A DNA stretch of 64,000 nucleotides from Opeltia flavorubescens (lineage: Eukaryota > Ascomycota > Lecanoromycetes > Teloschistales > Teloschistaceae). Shown piece by piece: positions 32,694 to 44,146 of the stretch (position 1 is the stretch's first letter; the number at the start of each line of letters is the position of its first letter). The DNA lies in contig KE546975.1 in assembly GCA_000442125.1 (NCBI GenBank), forward strand, positions 992,001 to 1,056,000, read 5' to 3'. Both the position numbers and the translations under genes were made by a program. Under the pieces are notes generated by a model, which worked only from the letters and a program-made list of their open reading frames with translations, made no database searches and was not told the origin of the DNA.

Positions 32694-35348
32694 ATGGCAG
32701 TTGTCGATCCCATTTTCCTGTCTTCTTCGTCAACACCGCGAGTCGCCGGTAGCATTTCTCTTTCGGCATCCAAAAATGGAACATCTTCATCTCCAGCTTT
32801 ACCTTCTCCTTCACAGATCCTTATGGGGCAATCATCCCGTTTCGATCGTAGAGGAGCAGCTATTCTACCTCCTAAAGATGTGAACTCTGGATTTATCAGC
32901 GTATCTAGCCTTCTGCATGCATCTATGACAGACGAAATGATGAGCCCTATCAGACACGCAGGATTGGGTCGTCCAGCGGCCAAACCGGTTATACCAGATC
33001 CACATCCAGCTGCCAGAGGTGGCAAGACCGAGGTAACAAAAGTGCGTGAGAATGGGGGGCAGAAAAAAGCGAAGGGCATACGTCAAAAGAGTTCAAGGTC
33101 AGAATCGAATCCAAATTCTGATCTCACATCCGTACATGCTATGACAAACATCGATGGGGATATTTCCGCTCCAGACAAGAAAATCGTCAAAACCTCTCGG
33201 AAAAGTAACCAAAGCCAGATTCAGAGGACAAAGATCATCAAGCCCGGCGCGAGCACAGCTGACCTTAAGCGATTGAAGGAAAAAGACGTTGCAGATGCTC
33301 CAGAGATACCTTATGTTGATAGTGAGGACCAAACAGGTGGCGAAAAGGCTACCGAAACACTACATCCACAAGTTATTTACAATTTGGGGTTACCGCAAGC
33401 ATCTAGGAGAAGGAAAGATTGGACGCCAACAAAGAGAACTGTGGGCGATGCAGATCGTTTGAACGACGAAGAAACTGCTTGGTCTTTGCTTAGTCCATGT
33501 GGATCACCTTCTACAGGAAAATGTATGGATACCGGGTTCGGGAAGCTCTTTGAGGACTTTGGCTACGCCAACATGGGGAAATCATCCTTTAATGAGAGCT
33601 ATATATTACATGACCCTAGTGGCAAAGATTGCACGAAAAGACGTAAGCTTGACGTGAGTTGTATCCTGTTGCCAAATCATTTTTTCCAGTGGCTCACCGT
33701 AGTATAGCTCGTAGCTGGTATTGCTGTGACAGCCTCTAACACCAAGCCAAAAAGGACTAAATCGCCAAAGAAGAAGCCTCGAACAATCACAGAAAAGGCA
33801 ACAGCGCCATTCATAACCGAAGGGGTGGAAACTACTTCTATCCGAAGCTATCTTACGGCTCATGAAATGGATAGAGATCTACATTGCTCGGATCGCTTGC
33901 CAGTAATGGAAGAAGCGATTGGAAAGCCTGAGACTAAACAGGCTTCTGACAAAAAACCTACAAAAGCTACCCGAAAGAAGGCCAAAATATCGAAAACTAC
34001 AAAACAACCTGTGAAACTTCTTTCGCCGGAATCTGCAATGAAGGTCACGAATGAACAAGACCTCCTTTTCGGAACGTCTAGTCAACTGGCAAGGGAAGAA
34101 TCACCGGCATTTATGCGCAACCTGCAACGAGCAGTTCGGGAATCCGAAATCGCAGGCGAAATAGAATCGTCTTTGCACGGAAAAGAGAGTCAGGTGTCCG
34201 CTCAGTCGAGTACATCGAATATATCAAGCTCGACGCTACCTACTGGATCGCGAAATTTGTGGGCTGTAGCAGCCCGAGACAGCGCGAATTCATTGCTCCA
34301 AATCGATATTGTGGACTTAGTCGATACACCCCAGCCGTCACGTTCCTTATCTACAGTACCTAAAACAGCCGAATTGCAAGGAGAACTGGAGCTCCCTTCG
34401 AAGATCGCTGACAATCCCGTCAATGAAGGCTGGAACGTAATCGAAGATGTTACGAATAAAGAATCGTTTATTTCTGTGGCAAATGATCCACATAGTAAAG
34501 GGAGCCCGATACCTCTTTCAGTTGCCGAGGCCTCATTAAAGGAAAGACCAAGGAGTAAATCTCCAGCCAAAAAAACGCGAAAGCGAAAAGAGTCACAAAT
34601 CCCCGCAGCCGACATACTACCACCTGAAATACCAAATTACAATTCACTCGATACCAAAGAACTCAACAAAGCTGCAGCAGCGTTCGGGTTCAAACCCATG
34701 AAAAGGCGCGAGGAGCTCATCCCGCTCTTAGAGACGTGCTGGAGGAGTAAGAATCGTATAGCTTTGCAGTCACTGCCTCCAAATATCTCTGCAACGATAG
34801 GCTCATCGAAGAATGTGGAGAAGGAGGAACTTGATCTAGGTAGCGCGAAGAAAAGACGAGGGAGACCGCCAAAAGTTTCATCTGCCGAATCCAAAGAAAC
34901 TGCATCACCTAAGAAACCTCGGGGCAGACCAAAGAAGAATACAGCTACAGATGAACTTCTGCATGAAACATCAGGGGCTGGGCCTGTGCCTCCTTCGTCG
35001 TTGGAACCAGCCACAGCCAAAGTTTCTCGACCGCTTGCAGTGTCTACTTCTACAGCGGTGGCAGCTGCAGCCCGCGAGCTAGAAATGTTGCTACCAATCA
35101 TCACAAAGGCAGTTATTACATATCCGCCAACACATGATCCCAATAATCTGACGTGGTACGAGAAGATGTTGCTCTATGACCCAATCGTTCTTGAAGATCT
35201 GGCAGATTGGCTTAATAGAGAAGGGCTGGGCCGCGTTAGCTGTACCAGCGAAGTATCTCCCGTGATAGTGAAGCAATGGTGCGAGAGCCAGAGTGTGTGT
35301 TGTTTGTGGAAGGAAAACCAAAGAGGCGGACAGAGGGCGCGGCATTGA
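32694..35348 (+). CDS. slx4: Structure-specific endonuclease subunit SLX4
   Basis: Exons 32694-33653 and 33708-35348 (54-base intron, phase 0) give 866 aa. The start at 32694 (MAVVDPIFLSSSSTPRV) matches the family's usual opening; an ATG at 32682 is in frame but less likely. The middle is long, disordered and Lys/Ser-rich. A SAP-like helix pair lies near residue 630 (NYNSLDTKELNKAAAAFGF). Two AT-hook-like motifs follow (KKRRGRPPK and PRGRPKK). The conserved C-terminal domain is at about 795-866 (MLLYDPIVLEDLADWLN; EVSPVIVKQWCESQSVCCL). SLX4 is the nuclear scaffold that activates the SLX1 nuclease on branched DNA during repair of stalled forks and recombination intermediates. The C-terminal domain is the SLX1-binding part. 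Confidence 0.93.
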
Positions 35349-35604
35349 GAATTTGGATATATAAACCTTGTATATGTGCTTTGGTCGTTTCATTTCATTC
35401 GATTGGCCACCAGGGCAAAGTCATCGATAAACGATCGCAATGGACGCAAAAAGTGAGCATCCCAGTATATTTCAATAACAACTTTCATTGATCAAATACA
35501 GCATTCTTTGTTACCTCGTTGTGTTCGATCGAGTACTATTGGGTGGGTTTGACAGATCGACGTCGTCCATAAACCAGATTGAGAGCTCCTTATTTTTTAA
35601 ATAC

Positions 35605-36469
35605 TTACGTCGCTCCTCTGAGAGCCATCAATCCAAGTACCATGATCTCTAGTTCTTTTCTCTCAACCATATCATCTTCCCCACTATTTTCCATTGTTCT
35701 TGCATCTACATTCCCTGTTAAAGCCCTCTGCCCTCTTCTACTAGTGCTCTTGCTGTCACCCCGGCTTGTGTTGGTCAATTTGTAGATCTTTCGGACCTTT
35801 GCAATATCCGTAAATTTTACACTCTCGGACTCTTCGAACGATATGGGATTGCCCGTTATCGACTCCGATAGATGCTGTTCGATTGTTGCAGCATTCATCG
35901 ATGGGTTCGCAGAGAGCTTGATGACATACAACGTAGTGGTGGTTGAGGAAATGCCGAAGCGGCGAAAAGATTCGGCGATCTAGCAAGAGAATGGAAGGGT
36001 AAGAATGTAGCAAGACAAATCAAAGGACAAGCAGCTTCCAGACCTTAATCGGTCTCATATTGATTGAAGCTCGGAGATCGTTGGCCAACATCAACAAAAG
36101 AAATAGGGAGCAAAGAGATGACAAAATACTGCTTACATTGTTATTCATGCTGAAGCAGAAGACAATCTCGGCATGTACATTGTTGGACTTCAGCCGATTG
36201 CTGGTCCAGTTATTCGCTGCCCTAAACACCGCAGCCAAAAGATGATTTGAAGATAGTATCTCGACGTATGTTAGAGTCAGGCATACAAAGTGTACCTTGA
36301 TAGGAAGACATACTACTGATGCATCAAGAAAGGCGTATTCAAAGGCAGTGTTGCCATCCAGCAGCTGCTGTTGCAGGAAGGCAGCATTTTTTACATTTTC
36401 ATACAGTGCTATGTGAACCAGTAGATCATCCGGAAGATGTGCAATTTTGAGAGTTTTAAGGAAAGGCAT
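35605..36469 (-). CDS. cgi121: KEOPS/EKC complex subunit CGI121
   Basis: Exons 36469-36314, 36259-36137 and 35979-35605 give 217 aa, with every junction between codons. Key segments: IAHLPDDLLVHIALYENVKN and QQQLLDGNTAFEYAFLDAS, then HLLAAVFRAANNW, NVHAEIVFCFSMNNN, IAESFRRFGIS, and the end of the domain at KFTDIAKVRKIYKL. After this a Ser/Arg-rich insert and MVLGLMALRGAT close the protein. CGI121 (human TPRKB) is the small subunit that helps KEOPS make the t6A modification on ANN-decoding tRNAs and also acts at telomeres. I start at the second in-frame ATG (36469); 36478 would add three residues. The first intron uses an unusual GAG acceptor. It is convergent with SLX4. Confidence 0.93.
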
Positions 36470-36853
36470 ATCTATCAATACGAAAATCTCCGTATGGTAT
36501 AGAGGGAAAGCAGGAAAGGGATTGATATTGGCTGCGGGACGAGTGCTATCACGTGCCGTATCCTGCCTGATCTACGGTTATCTATTATCAATTTGGTGCA
36601 GGAGTAAAGCTGAAAAGCTTCGCCCGCCCGTAAACCGGATAACTGCACGGCCAAGTCTTGCTGATACAACGGGGAACGTGTACGGATCAGGCAAGAGCTG
36701 GGGAAGAGGTTGTCTAGAGAAGCCTTCTCCAGTGTTATGCAGGCACAGACGCCGTTTGTTCCGACTCGTCGCAAGGCAATTCGCAAGGGTCTTCCATCGG
36801 CAGTCACCGCGGCATTTTCCAGTCGGTAGAGGGCCTCCAGGGCCCGACAAGCA
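36470..36853. promoter_or_regulatory. Divergent promoter region of CGI121 and the Zn2Cys6 gene
   Basis: 384 bases separate two divergent starts. No coding exon. A shared regulatory region is inferred from geometry only. Confidence 0.45.
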
Positions 36854-39804
36854 ATGAGCCTCAAACGACCTGCTCAGGACGACGGTCCTGCTTCACGCCC
36901 CAACAAGTCTCCCAAAGCACGAGTCGATGGCTTCCCAGCGGATTATAGCAAAGATGTCAGGAAGAAGATTATCTCGTCCAACCGGACAGGCCAAGCCTGC
37001 GATAGATGCAGGGTACGCCTGGCCCTTGCCGTTATGCCCTCGTCCGCTGCTGATCGATATTGTAGATTCGCAAAATGCGGTGCGATGATAATCCAGAAGG
37101 CTGCTCCCCATGCATGCAAAACCAGTCAGCTTGCAAAACAACGGACAGAATTACCGGAAGGGCTACTGTGCGGGGATATGTACAGAACATTGAGCGAAGA
37201 CTCGAGGACCTTGAAAGTCACTGCCGTGAGCTCGAGAGCAGGCTAGTCTCTCATGGGGTGGACGTAAAACCTTTTATCCAGTATGGCAGTCAACGAAGCC
37301 TTCAGCATCAAGAGCATAAGGAGCCGCGTGACCGGTTCCTTGCAGAGGAATGGCATGAAAAAGCGCACTCAAGAAATAATGACACCCACTACTCCTCGGC
37401 AATCCTTGACTCTTCCCGACGATTATCGCAGATGGACGGCAGCGTCTCTCGCTTACCGGATTTTCGCAATGGTCTAACAGGTGAGAATTATCTAGGAGTT
37501 TCTTCCGGCAACACACTAGTCAGTTCGATTCGAGGTACATCACTCAACGTCTTTGGGATGGAAATCGACCTTGCAGATTACATGCATGCCGATCTCGACG
37601 AACCGGACCCATCTGACTACGAGAAGAAACCGGTCTATAACAAATCTTACTACGCTTTCATCTTGACCGCTTTCAGCGCCAAGCCGAAGCCTCAACAGAT
37701 CGGACTACCATCACGAGAGGAGGGCATGAAATGTGCCGAATGGTTTTTCAAAGTTGTCAATCCTTACCTACCCGTTCTTCATCGACCGAGTTTCATGAAG
37801 CTGGTAGGCCATGTATAAATCTTCATGGCCAAGACATGAGCTGATCCAGAGTAGTTTAACAGAATGTATGATGATCCGTCGTTCAAACCCTCTCCGGCAG
37901 AGGAGGTTACTGTACATTGTGTTTTTGCGATTATGCTNTGGCAGTTTGTAGTTCGAAACTGGGAAAACCCAGTGCAACAAGCGGACTTCAATAGGCGCTC
38001 TAACCTGCATTATCACTATGCATTGGGCTTCTTCCGCCAACTGATGGCTAGCCATACCCTGCAGGACGTACAGGCAATGGCTATGCTTTGCATACATCTT
38101 CGAGCTCTACCAAAGCCTGGCGCTTGCTGGATGATGACTTCCACGACATTGAACATGGCTATCGAATTAGGCCTGCATAGATCTATGAGGAGCTGGGCAC
38201 CGGCGTCGCGTAAGATTTCCGTGCTTGAAATCGAGCTGCGGAAACGCATATTCTGGTCTGTCCTTGTGGTTCACATTGTCATCAGTGGCAAGCTTGGCCG
38301 GCCCATGGCTTTGCGTGAGGAGGATTACGATGTCGAACTACCGCAGGCGGTGGACGACAACCTACTGAGTGAAGATGGTATAGACACATCTAAAGAAGGA
38401 AAGTGTGAATTTCTTGTCGGCATGACCTCTTTTGAATTTGAGCCGATTTGTATCGATTTGTATAACAACATCTACGCCGTTAAACGCTCACCACAGACGT
38501 ATATCGAGACAGTCCTACGCCTTGAGAATAGGATTCAGAGGTACGTTGACTCGTGGGATGTAGACCAGCTTCGAGAATGGAGCTTGGCAGACGACGTGAC
38601 CAAAGTATATCCCATGTATATTAGGATGTGGCCACTGGAATTTCGGCTTCTCCTTCGGCATCCATCCTTATCTTTGACTTCGTCGACCGAATTCAACGAC
38701 GAAAGCTTATCGATATGCATGGATATCTCAAAGCAAATCCTCGGTATCATAAAGCAGCTTCAAGCATGGAAAAGCTTGGACTCCAACTGGCAAACAGGGG
38801 CATTATTCGTTCTTGCGGTTTCTACTACACTCTTCGGGCATTGGGAGCGAAGAGACGAGCTTACCTTGGCTGGATTCGAGGAGTTGAAGGAGGATATGAA
38901 GGCATGGCTGAGTATCATGGGAGATATGGGCCGCCTTCTCGGTAAGCGAGCATAATCATTTGTTCTACCTATCAATTCACTACTGACCCGATGAAAAGGC
39001 TCAGGTAGACGGCTGGAGCAAGCGGTCCGCGTGCCAGTGGATAACACTCTACTTCTTCTATCCCGCCATTTGGCCTCTAAAACAGCGTCCTCCGCTCTTG
39101 CTTCTACTGACCAGAAATTATCCCCTGAACCCGCTCCCGAGCATATACACCCCCCTCAAGTCATCAACGAGGGCTTTCGAAACCACCTCCCTTATCCTGA
39201 AATATCTGCTCAATCTACCATTCCAGCGTTAAATGGTAGCGGCCGCCGATCAAGCTACGTGTCCGAAACCGGCCCTCCAGCTCAACCAGTTCACCCCCCT
39301 AAAACCTACTCCACATACACATACCCAGAGCCTCCACCTCAGCAAGCACCATCACAGTCACAAACATACCTCTCCAGCCCAGCACCACCACCACCAGGCT
39401 CGATCCCCTTCATCCTTCCGCATGAACCTCAAAATCAAGCGTCTTCCACATCAGCATACCTCTATCCCAACCCTCCTCCCCAGCTGGCACAAACTCAACA
39501 GTATCATACCCAAGCTCCTCCTCCTCCCCCACCGAACCAAAACCAAAACCAAAGCCATCCACTCTTCTCAGCAGGTATCCAAGCCCAATGGCGCCATTGG
39601 GCAGGAAGTATGGCCCATAACCTTGAACCGCAGGAATACCTCTCATCTGCCAACGCGCTGATGCAACTGGGAGGACACGGTGACCTTCCTCCCGACGCCG
39701 GGGGTAGTGAAAGTGGAGTACCGCCGATGGATTCGGTAGGTTCAGTAGCGACGAGCTTGAGCTGGCCCAATGGATTTTTCGGTCCGGATGGTAGAAGTGA
39801 GTGA
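36854..39804 (+). CDS. Zn2Cys6 fungal transcription factor
   Basis: Four exons (36854-37012, 37066-37803, 37855-38941, 38999-39804) give 929 aa with all phases closing. The Zn cluster is canonical: Cys at residues 49, 52, 59, 66, 69 and 76 (ACDRCRIRKMRC, then GCSPCMQNQSAC). A coiled-coil linker follows (NIERRLEDLESHCRELESRL). The fungal-specific regulatory domain spans about 220-640 (CAEWFFKVVNPYLPVLHRP; HYHYALGFFRQLMASHTLQD; LNMAIELGLHRS; GKLGRPMALREEDYDVELP). The C-terminus is a Pro/Gln-rich activation-like tail. Such factors bind CGG half-sites as dimers; the target pathway cannot be told from sequence. The first intron splits the zinc cluster coding region. N at 37938 leaves one residue unknown. 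Confidence 0.92.
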
Positions 39805-41144
39805 AAAAGAATAAACGCAAAAGATATGTTTTGATATTGTACATAAGAGCAGGATCATGATTGCTTCGACATCTGAAAATGAGAAAATGAGAAAAATTTT
39901 GCAATACTTATTTATTATTTTTAGCTATCTTCCCATGCATGGACCACCTCTGGCCCGGTCGTCAGATCACCAGATTTACTGATCTAACCTCCTTTTAAAG
40001 TACGCTAAATTTATTTGATAGTAAAATTTCGTAATAACACATGAAAGGTAGGTCTTTGAGATGATCCTTCCCCCCGTCTCCCTTTCCTCCTCCTAGCCCC
40101 AATGAAATAATATGAGACCCTGCCTCATCCTCCTTCAATGCCTCATGATGATTGGATTGCTTCTCCAAATCTCGGTATATCAGATCTCATAAAACACCTT
40201 CCCTTTCAGGCGAGGCCTTGCTTCGAGTTTCGATGGCACAAGGTTGTTTTTTTTTGGCTTTTTGGGTCGTTGCTTTGATGAGGAAGATCTTGATTCAGAG
40301 TCTATTGTATTTTATCGATGTAGATAGATGCAGGGAAACGAGAGTTTCATCTACCTATGCTACTTACAAAATGCAATGTGACTCCTTCTGATGTATTCCA
40401 CACACCCATAGCTCTCTGTTCCTTCTTGGTTGATCATCCAGGGGTTTGACAAAAGTCCCGTATCGCAGTTTTCTTCTTAGCAGCCTTGCCCTACGGCATT
40501 TCAGAAAAAGCGAGTTCTTGCCAATATAGATCTTTCAACCAGAGGAAAATGATGGTGATTTGGCCTGCTTTCTAGATCCTTATTTCCCTTCAGAGTTACC
40601 AATATACTCTCGCTGCTGAGATCGTTGATGTGTACTTAAGAATGTAGGCATGTCTGCTGTGGAAGCCGAGAGACGATCTCTCGGTCGGAGGGGTTGGATG
40701 GCAATGGTTGATGAAGAGAGTCACTCCAAGACTGTCGGAGGATTATCCTTGCGGCCTGAGGGTCATCTAAGACTCGTAACATGTGACGTGGTACGATGTG
40801 AGCGTATTAGAGAAGGCCCCTGGGCTAGAATGATGAAATAAGTGACTTCCGGTAAGTTTCGTAGCAAATGCTGGACTTTCAAATGGTTGAATGTAGATGT
40901 GATCTAGTCAGGCCAAAAACATGAAAGAGTAGAGAACCTGAAATCAGGAAATTGTAAGAGTGCTTGGACAGAATTCTTTGTGTTGAATATTTCGAATTTG
41001 CTAAATGTACAGCGAGAATGGCCAAATGAATTCTAGATCTAGAAATACGCATACTAAAGCAGGAGAAAAGCGAGAAACTCAATCTTCTGTCCAACCATGT
41101 CCACGATGTTTTGTCCATGCCTGGGATCGCTGCTACACGATTCC
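39805..41144. other. Convergent intergenic region
   Basis: About 1.3 kb between convergent genes. AT-rich, with no supported coding exon; the plus-strand frames at 40152 and 40650 are short and featureless. Confidence 0.4.
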
Positions 41145-42059
41145 TCAATAGAAGCCTGAGAAAACGACAGCGCATGCCATTCCATAATCGAGGCAGTGGC
41201 GGCAGTGGGGGTTGAACCTTCTATGACCTGCTACTTCCACAGCCGGCACAAAGACCGCTGCCGGACCATAACTCGGGCCATATCCTGGCCCTTTGGCTAC
41301 TGCTGAGCAGAACAGAATTTCCTCCCCATCTTTTCTCTTCCTCAGCTTGCTGACAGCCTGCTCCCACTTCTTCTTGTCCTGCGTGCTAAAATTACCCTTA
41401 TCAAAACAGGCGTCGATGTCGTATTCACCTGTCTCCGCGTGCCGGACGATCAGTCCATCTTCCACGCACTCCCAGACTTTCCCTTCTTGCTGACCAATCT
41501 TTAGACAGATGAAATCCACGAAGTCCTGGTCCATCTCTTCGACAGGGACAGGTTCCCATGCCTTCTTAACGATCATTTCGTTTTTCCGAGACTTGCTCTT
41601 CTTCTTCGCCTTCCTCTTGGCCGCCTTCTCGTCTTCTGACGAGCTTTCCTCTTCATCGGTCTCATGCTTTTTTCTTCTGGCTACTTCCTTGCCAGACTTC
41701 TTCTTCCTCTGTGGGTGTAGTACTAGCTGTTTCCCGTGGTCATCGTCATCTTCATCTCCCTCGTCCTCGCCCTCCTCTTCAACGTGGCGAGCCTTATGCT
41801 TGTGCTTATGAGTGTGCTTGTGCCGACGTGGACGCTCTTCGATCTCTTCATCTTCATCCTCCTCCTCTTCTTCTTCCGCGTGCCGAGCTTTTTGCTTGTG
41901 TTTGTTGGTATCTCTATGCCGGCGAGGACGATCCTCTACTTCCTCTTCGAACGCGGGTTCGTCTTCGGCTTCTCCGATATCATCTTGATAATCTTCTCGA
42001 CGTCCACGGCGCCGAGGAACTTCGTCTTCAAAATCACCAGCGGTAGGTCGGCCTGGCAT
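41145..42059 (-). CDS. Charged His/Lys/Glu-repeat protein of unknown function
   Basis: A single exon of 304 aa. The first half is extremely charged. Two units of about 33 residues each run from a basic RPRRH block through a Lys/His run (HKHTHKHKHKARH in the second, DTNKHKQKARH in the first) into an acidic tract (EEEEEEDEDEEIE). A Lys-rich segment follows (KRKAKKKSKSRK). A less biased domain comes next at about 170-270 (VEEMDQDFVDFICLKIGQQE; VWECVEDGLIVRHAETGEYD; KKKWEQAVSKLRKRKDGEE). The end is Cys/His-bearing (FNPHCRHCLDYGMAC). The composition suggests a nuclear or metal-interacting protein, but that is a guess. I do not recognise a family. Confidence 0.75.
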   Translation of the reverse strand: MPGRPTAGDFEDEVPRRRGRREDYQDDIGEAEDEPAFEEEVEDRPRRHRDTNKHKQKARHAEEEEEEDEDEEIEERPRRHKHTHKHKHKARHVEEEGEDEGDEDDDDHGKQLVLHPQRKKKSGKEVARRKKHETDEEESSSEDEKAAKRKAKKKSKSRKNEMIVKKAWEPVPVEEMDQDFVDFICLKIGQQEGKVWECVEDGLIVRHAETGEYDIDACFDKGNFSTQDKKKWEQAVSKLRKRKDGEEILFCSAVAKGPGYGPSYGPAAVFVPAVEVAGHRRFNPHCRHCLDYGMACAVVFSGFY

Positions 42060-42649
42060 CGTGATTTGAGTATGGCAACAGGTTCAGGTTGGCTAGTCTG
42101 ATTGACTTCGATTGGAGACGCGCTGGACTTTAAAGAAATAATTGGCGATATCGTATTTTCTTGATTTGGTGTACTGCTTGTAAAAGTCTGTGAATTTAAA
42201 GAAGAAAGAGAATATCCCGAGGATATATTGAGACCTTTATATAGCTTTCGAATCCAATGAAGCTCAGTCACTGTTTTTCACTATGGATATGTTTTCGTGA
42301 CTCCATCTGTAACAGTGTGACTCCTGAACCTGCAGGATTTGCACCAAACCGCGCTATAGAAGTCAATTAGACTGGTATGATGAATTGTAATTGACTGCGA
42401 TTGCCAAGAAAACTCACCTTCATAACATGTGAGCCACATCTCCAGACACATCAATACATGAAATTCGAAATGAAAATTATTGAATGACCTGGATCTTCCA
42501 GGTCATTGAGAAAGGAACGGCTAGATCTGCCTAGTGGAGGCACTCCTTCTTTACAAGTCCAGAAGACTCAATTTATGAGTCTTGCCGAGATGCGAACCAT
42601 ATTCCATGTCATCGGTTTGCTACTTCTTCGGTTGTCGAGCAGCCACGTG
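42060..42649. other. Intergenic region
   Basis: 590 bases between two minus-strand genes: promoter of the charged protein and 3' region of the Tim17-like gene. It contains the hairpin at 42483-42507 listed separately. The plus-strand frame starting at 42506 is antisense to the Tim17-like gene. Confidence 0.4.
42483..42507. repeat. Perfect 11-bp hairpin
   Basis: AATGACCTGGA at 42483-42493 pairs exactly with TCCAGGTCATT at 42497-42507 around a three-base loop. It lies about 140 bases downstream of the stop of the minus-strand Tim17-like gene, so it could sit in that gene's 3' untranslated region. There is no T-run after it. Confidence 0.8.
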
Positions 42650-43322
42650 TCAGTCACGGCGTCTGCCCAGCAAAGCGTCAATGTATGTCACACGTCGGCC
42701 TCTTGCCAAAGCCAGCGCATCCTGAGCCAGGCCAAAACCCAGGCCACCATACAAGCCAGCACGAGCTGTACGTGCAATAGTGGGTATGTTGAAACCATCT
42801 ACGCCAATCAGATATGACCCGCACTCAAAAGCGCTGCCTAGGCCCAGGGAACTCACTTTTGATGCTGAAAATACCAGATAGGGTCAAACCAGCGATGACA
42901 GTGGACACGCAATTCCTCGAACCTCGCAAATGATCTATCGCCTCTTCAAGGAAGAAGAAACTCCCGGCCCAACCAGCAAGTCTCGGTCCCATTTTCAATC
43001 CGCCCTTAACGGCAGCGAGCATGCATTTGTAGTTCTTACTCTTGTGATATAGGTACCATCCGATTGTCGTAGTTGGGAATCTATGGGAATTTTCCGCTCG
43101 GAAACGCAAGCTTGCCATTTTACTACCTTGGTAACCTCCCATTATTCCACCCCCGATAAAGGCGACGAGACCACATGTAAGCACACGCGAAGTGAGAGTC
43201 ATGGATAGCCGTCGCTCGTCGTCTATGGGGCTTGGGGGAAACCATGATCTGTGACTTTTCTCGGGTTGAGATAAGGTCGTATTTTGGGGCCTTTGGGAGG
43301 AGTCCATAGTATGTTGAGACAT
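42650..43322 (-). CDS. Tim17/Tim22/Tim23-like membrane protein
   Basis: Exons 43322-42857 and 42798-42650 give 204 aa; the 58-base intron has GTGAGT and TAG and closes in phase. The N-terminal 50 residues are Ser/Pro-rich. Four short Gly-rich hydrophobic segments follow (LTCGLVAFIGGGIMGGYQGS; MLAAVKGGLKMG; LAGWAGSFFFLEEAIDHLRG; VIAGLTLSGIFSI), then ARAGLYGGLGFGLAQDAL. The Gly-rich pattern and the soluble motif GWYLYHKSKNYK match a fungal branch of the Tim17/22/23 superfamily. Relatives include inner-membrane import channels and the complex I assembly factor TIMMDC1. A mitochondrial inner-membrane location is likely; a precise role is not readable from sequence. Confidence 0.8.
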
Positions 43323-43595
43323 AGCTCAGATCGAGAACCCTTGACCGCTAAGATAGGCTTCCCATGATTAAGGTCTCAAGCTTCTTCGCATGTCATAATA
43401 AGGTATCTGATATTGAGGCCGTTGATTCTTTCACTAATTCCGTACTACGGTGACCCATATCTTCTCGAACGTAGCAATTGAGTTAACACGCTACGCTCCC
43501 CCACTTGCGCGCCACGCCTGCCTAACGCGTCGCTAAAGCCGTCGTTATTCGTCATTCGTCAAGGGGTCCTGCACAGCCAGCGTAAGAACTACAAT
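43323..43595. promoter_or_regulatory. Divergent promoter region
   Basis: 273 bases between two divergent starts. It contains repeated CG-rich words (for example CGCTACG, CGCGCCACG, AACGCGTCGC) but no open coding frame. Confidence 0.45.
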
Positions 43596-44146
43596 ATGGT
43601 GAATAGACCCAATCACAAGCTTTTCAGTCAAGTTGCTAACATGAAAAGCCACCCGAAACTCCTAATCCCCAGCATTGGACCCTACGATTCAAGCAGCACA
43701 AAACCACAATCCTATTATTCGTTGCGCCCCACCAGTCCCTAACCTCTGTCAAAGAAGACCTCCTTCATGCCATCAAAGCAACTCGAGTTTCAGAGATAAA
43801 CGGAAATTCTTTACCATCAAATCCTGAAGATGTCATTCTTGGTGTCCCAATAGACAGTAATGATCCAAGCCAAGGATGGATCAATTTAGAGATTCCCGAG
43901 CTTGAGGAAGATGGAGGCAAAAAGGGAAGCAAAAATCCTAGTGTACTCAATGCGAGTCCGATAGGTGCAGGATTAAAGGACGGCATGGCGCTGGCATTCA
44001 AATTTCGAAAGGAGACATCAGGCGGTGATGAGATGGATATTGACGATAATGAGTGGGACGTTGTCATTCCAAACTATGATGACGAGGAAGGGAGCCAAGT
44101 AAAGAACGGGGAAGGAGGAGACAGTGTCGCGGAGGATGACATATGA
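43596..44146 (+). CDS. Conserved small protein, possible ubiquitin-like fold
   Basis: The only in-phase start found is an ATG at 43596-43598 that forms a one-codon exon. It is followed at once by a GTGAAT donor and a 50-base intron with a textbook TGCTAAC branch site and an AAG acceptor. Exon 2 is 43649-44146, giving 166 aa. The domain begins PETPNPQHWTLRFKQHKTTI, with LLFVAPHQSLTSVKEDLLHA and VILGVPIDSNDPSQGWINL, then GLKDGMALAFKF. That order of strands and helix is like a ubiquitin-type beta-grasp. The acidic tail has DEMDIDDNEWDVVIPNYDDE. It resembles a conserved unnamed fungal family; the function is unknown to me. Confidence 0.75.

Noticed and set aside
34637-35143. 168-codon minus-strand open frame
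   Set aside because: It is the antisense of the SLX4 C-terminal exon, whose domain and phase are firm.
39233-39661. 142-codon plus-strand frame
   Set aside because: A second frame of the Pro/Gln-rich tail exon of the Zn2Cys6 factor; composition is a frame-shifted echo of the real protein.
41711-42101. Hydrophobic plus-strand frames that resemble membrane proteins
   Set aside because: They are antisense to the Lys/Glu-rich repeat protein; antisense of such codons reads as Leu/Phe-rich and mimics membrane segments.
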